A stretch of 7,195 nucleotides of DNA from Candidatus Scatomorpha stercorigallinarum (GTDB lineage: Bacteria; Bacillota_A; Clostridia; Oscillospirales; Oscillospiraceae), in contig DVOV01000234.1 in NCBI GenBank assembly GCA_018713375.1, positions 1-7,195 on the forward strand, given 5' to 3'. Position 1 is the stretch's first letter, and every line of letters starts with the position of its first letter. Below are positions 7,108 to 7,195 of the stretch, in pieces. The translations under genes and the position numbers were made by a program. Below the pieces are notes generated by a model. That model was not told where the DNA came from. It did not search any database and worked only from the letters and a program-made list of their open reading frames with translations.

Positions 7108-7145
7108 AGATCCGGCGCCTTTCCCGCGGGAAAAGCGCCGGATCT
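7108..7145 (-). terminator. Long hairpin, probable terminator of the gene at the right edge
   Basis: AGATCCGGCGC (7108-7118) pairs perfectly with 7135-7145. After one C-A mismatch, TTTCCC pairs with GGGAAA, giving a stem of about 17 pairs with a tiny loop. On the - strand it follows a stop codon by 16 bases and is trailed by TTTACTTTC. On the + strand the tail (TATCTTATT) is also T-rich, but no + gene precedes it. It insulates the recQ promoter from the gene to the right. Confidence 0.7.
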
Positions 7146-7161
7146 ATCTTATTCTGCTCTG

Positions 7162-7195
7162 TTATAGCGCGCCGATGAACTTCCACCAGGGCAGA
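7162..7195 (-). CDS. 3' end of an unidentified gene
   Basis: Read on the - strand from the right edge, the frame gives LPWWKFIGAL and then TAA (7164-7162), followed 16 bases later by a terminator hairpin. The stop plus terminator arrangement and the non-random, aromatic-rich peptide suggest a genuine C-terminus. Ten residues are too few to assign a family. The hydrophobic end could belong to a membrane protein, but that is a guess. Confidence 0.45.
   Translation of the reverse strand, partial: LPWWKFIGAL

Noticed and set aside
1..7195. CRISPR arrays, tRNA or rRNA genes, insertion sequences.
   Set aside because: No regularly spaced repeats, tRNA-like cloverleaf with a conserved TTCGA arm, or transposase frames were seen. 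The only mobility gene is the recombinase.

Overview
The window looks like a piece of chromosome from a high-GC member of the Bacillota (Clostridia side). This is an inference from three things: a fused YacP/Rae1-type ribonuclease domain, a family typical of Firmicutes; a serine recombinase of a type common in clostridial mobile elements; and sigma-A-like TATAAT boxes in a GC-rich setting. I cannot name a genus.

Layout, left to right. (1) 1-1640, + strand: the 3' part of a large serine recombinase, open to the left edge. It is followed by a strong GC hairpin (1655-1682). (2) 1683-1805: a short intergenic stretch with a promoter and a repeat that overlaps its -35 region. (3) 1806-4406, + strand: an 866-residue protein that fuses an EF-G/TetM-like translational GTPase to a C-terminal YacP/Rae1-like NYN ribonuclease domain. 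It ends in a textbook terminator (4410-4446) shared with the convergent operon. (4) 4472-6989, - strand: a two-gene operon, recQ helicase followed by a DEDDh 3'-5' exonuclease, overlapping by 8 bases. Its promoter lies at 7022-7051. (5) 7108-7195: a long hairpin and the last ten codons of another - strand gene that runs off the right edge.

Two themes stand out. The recombinase marks the likely end of an integrated element whose body lies to the left of the window. Its DNA is visibly less GC-rich than the genes that follow, which look like host genes. The GTPase-NYN fusion is the most interesting item. A GTPase domain of the class that enters the ribosomal A site is covalently joined to a domain whose Bacillus relative (Rae1) cuts mRNA in the A site, which suggests one polypeptide for acting on stalled or otherwise marked ribosomes. 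The tetracycline-displacing loop of TetM is not conserved, so an automatic 'tetracycline resistance' label would be doubtful. The recQ-exonuclease pair is a probable DNA repair operon, resembling a split version of the helicase-plus-exonuclease arrangement of eukaryotic WRN.
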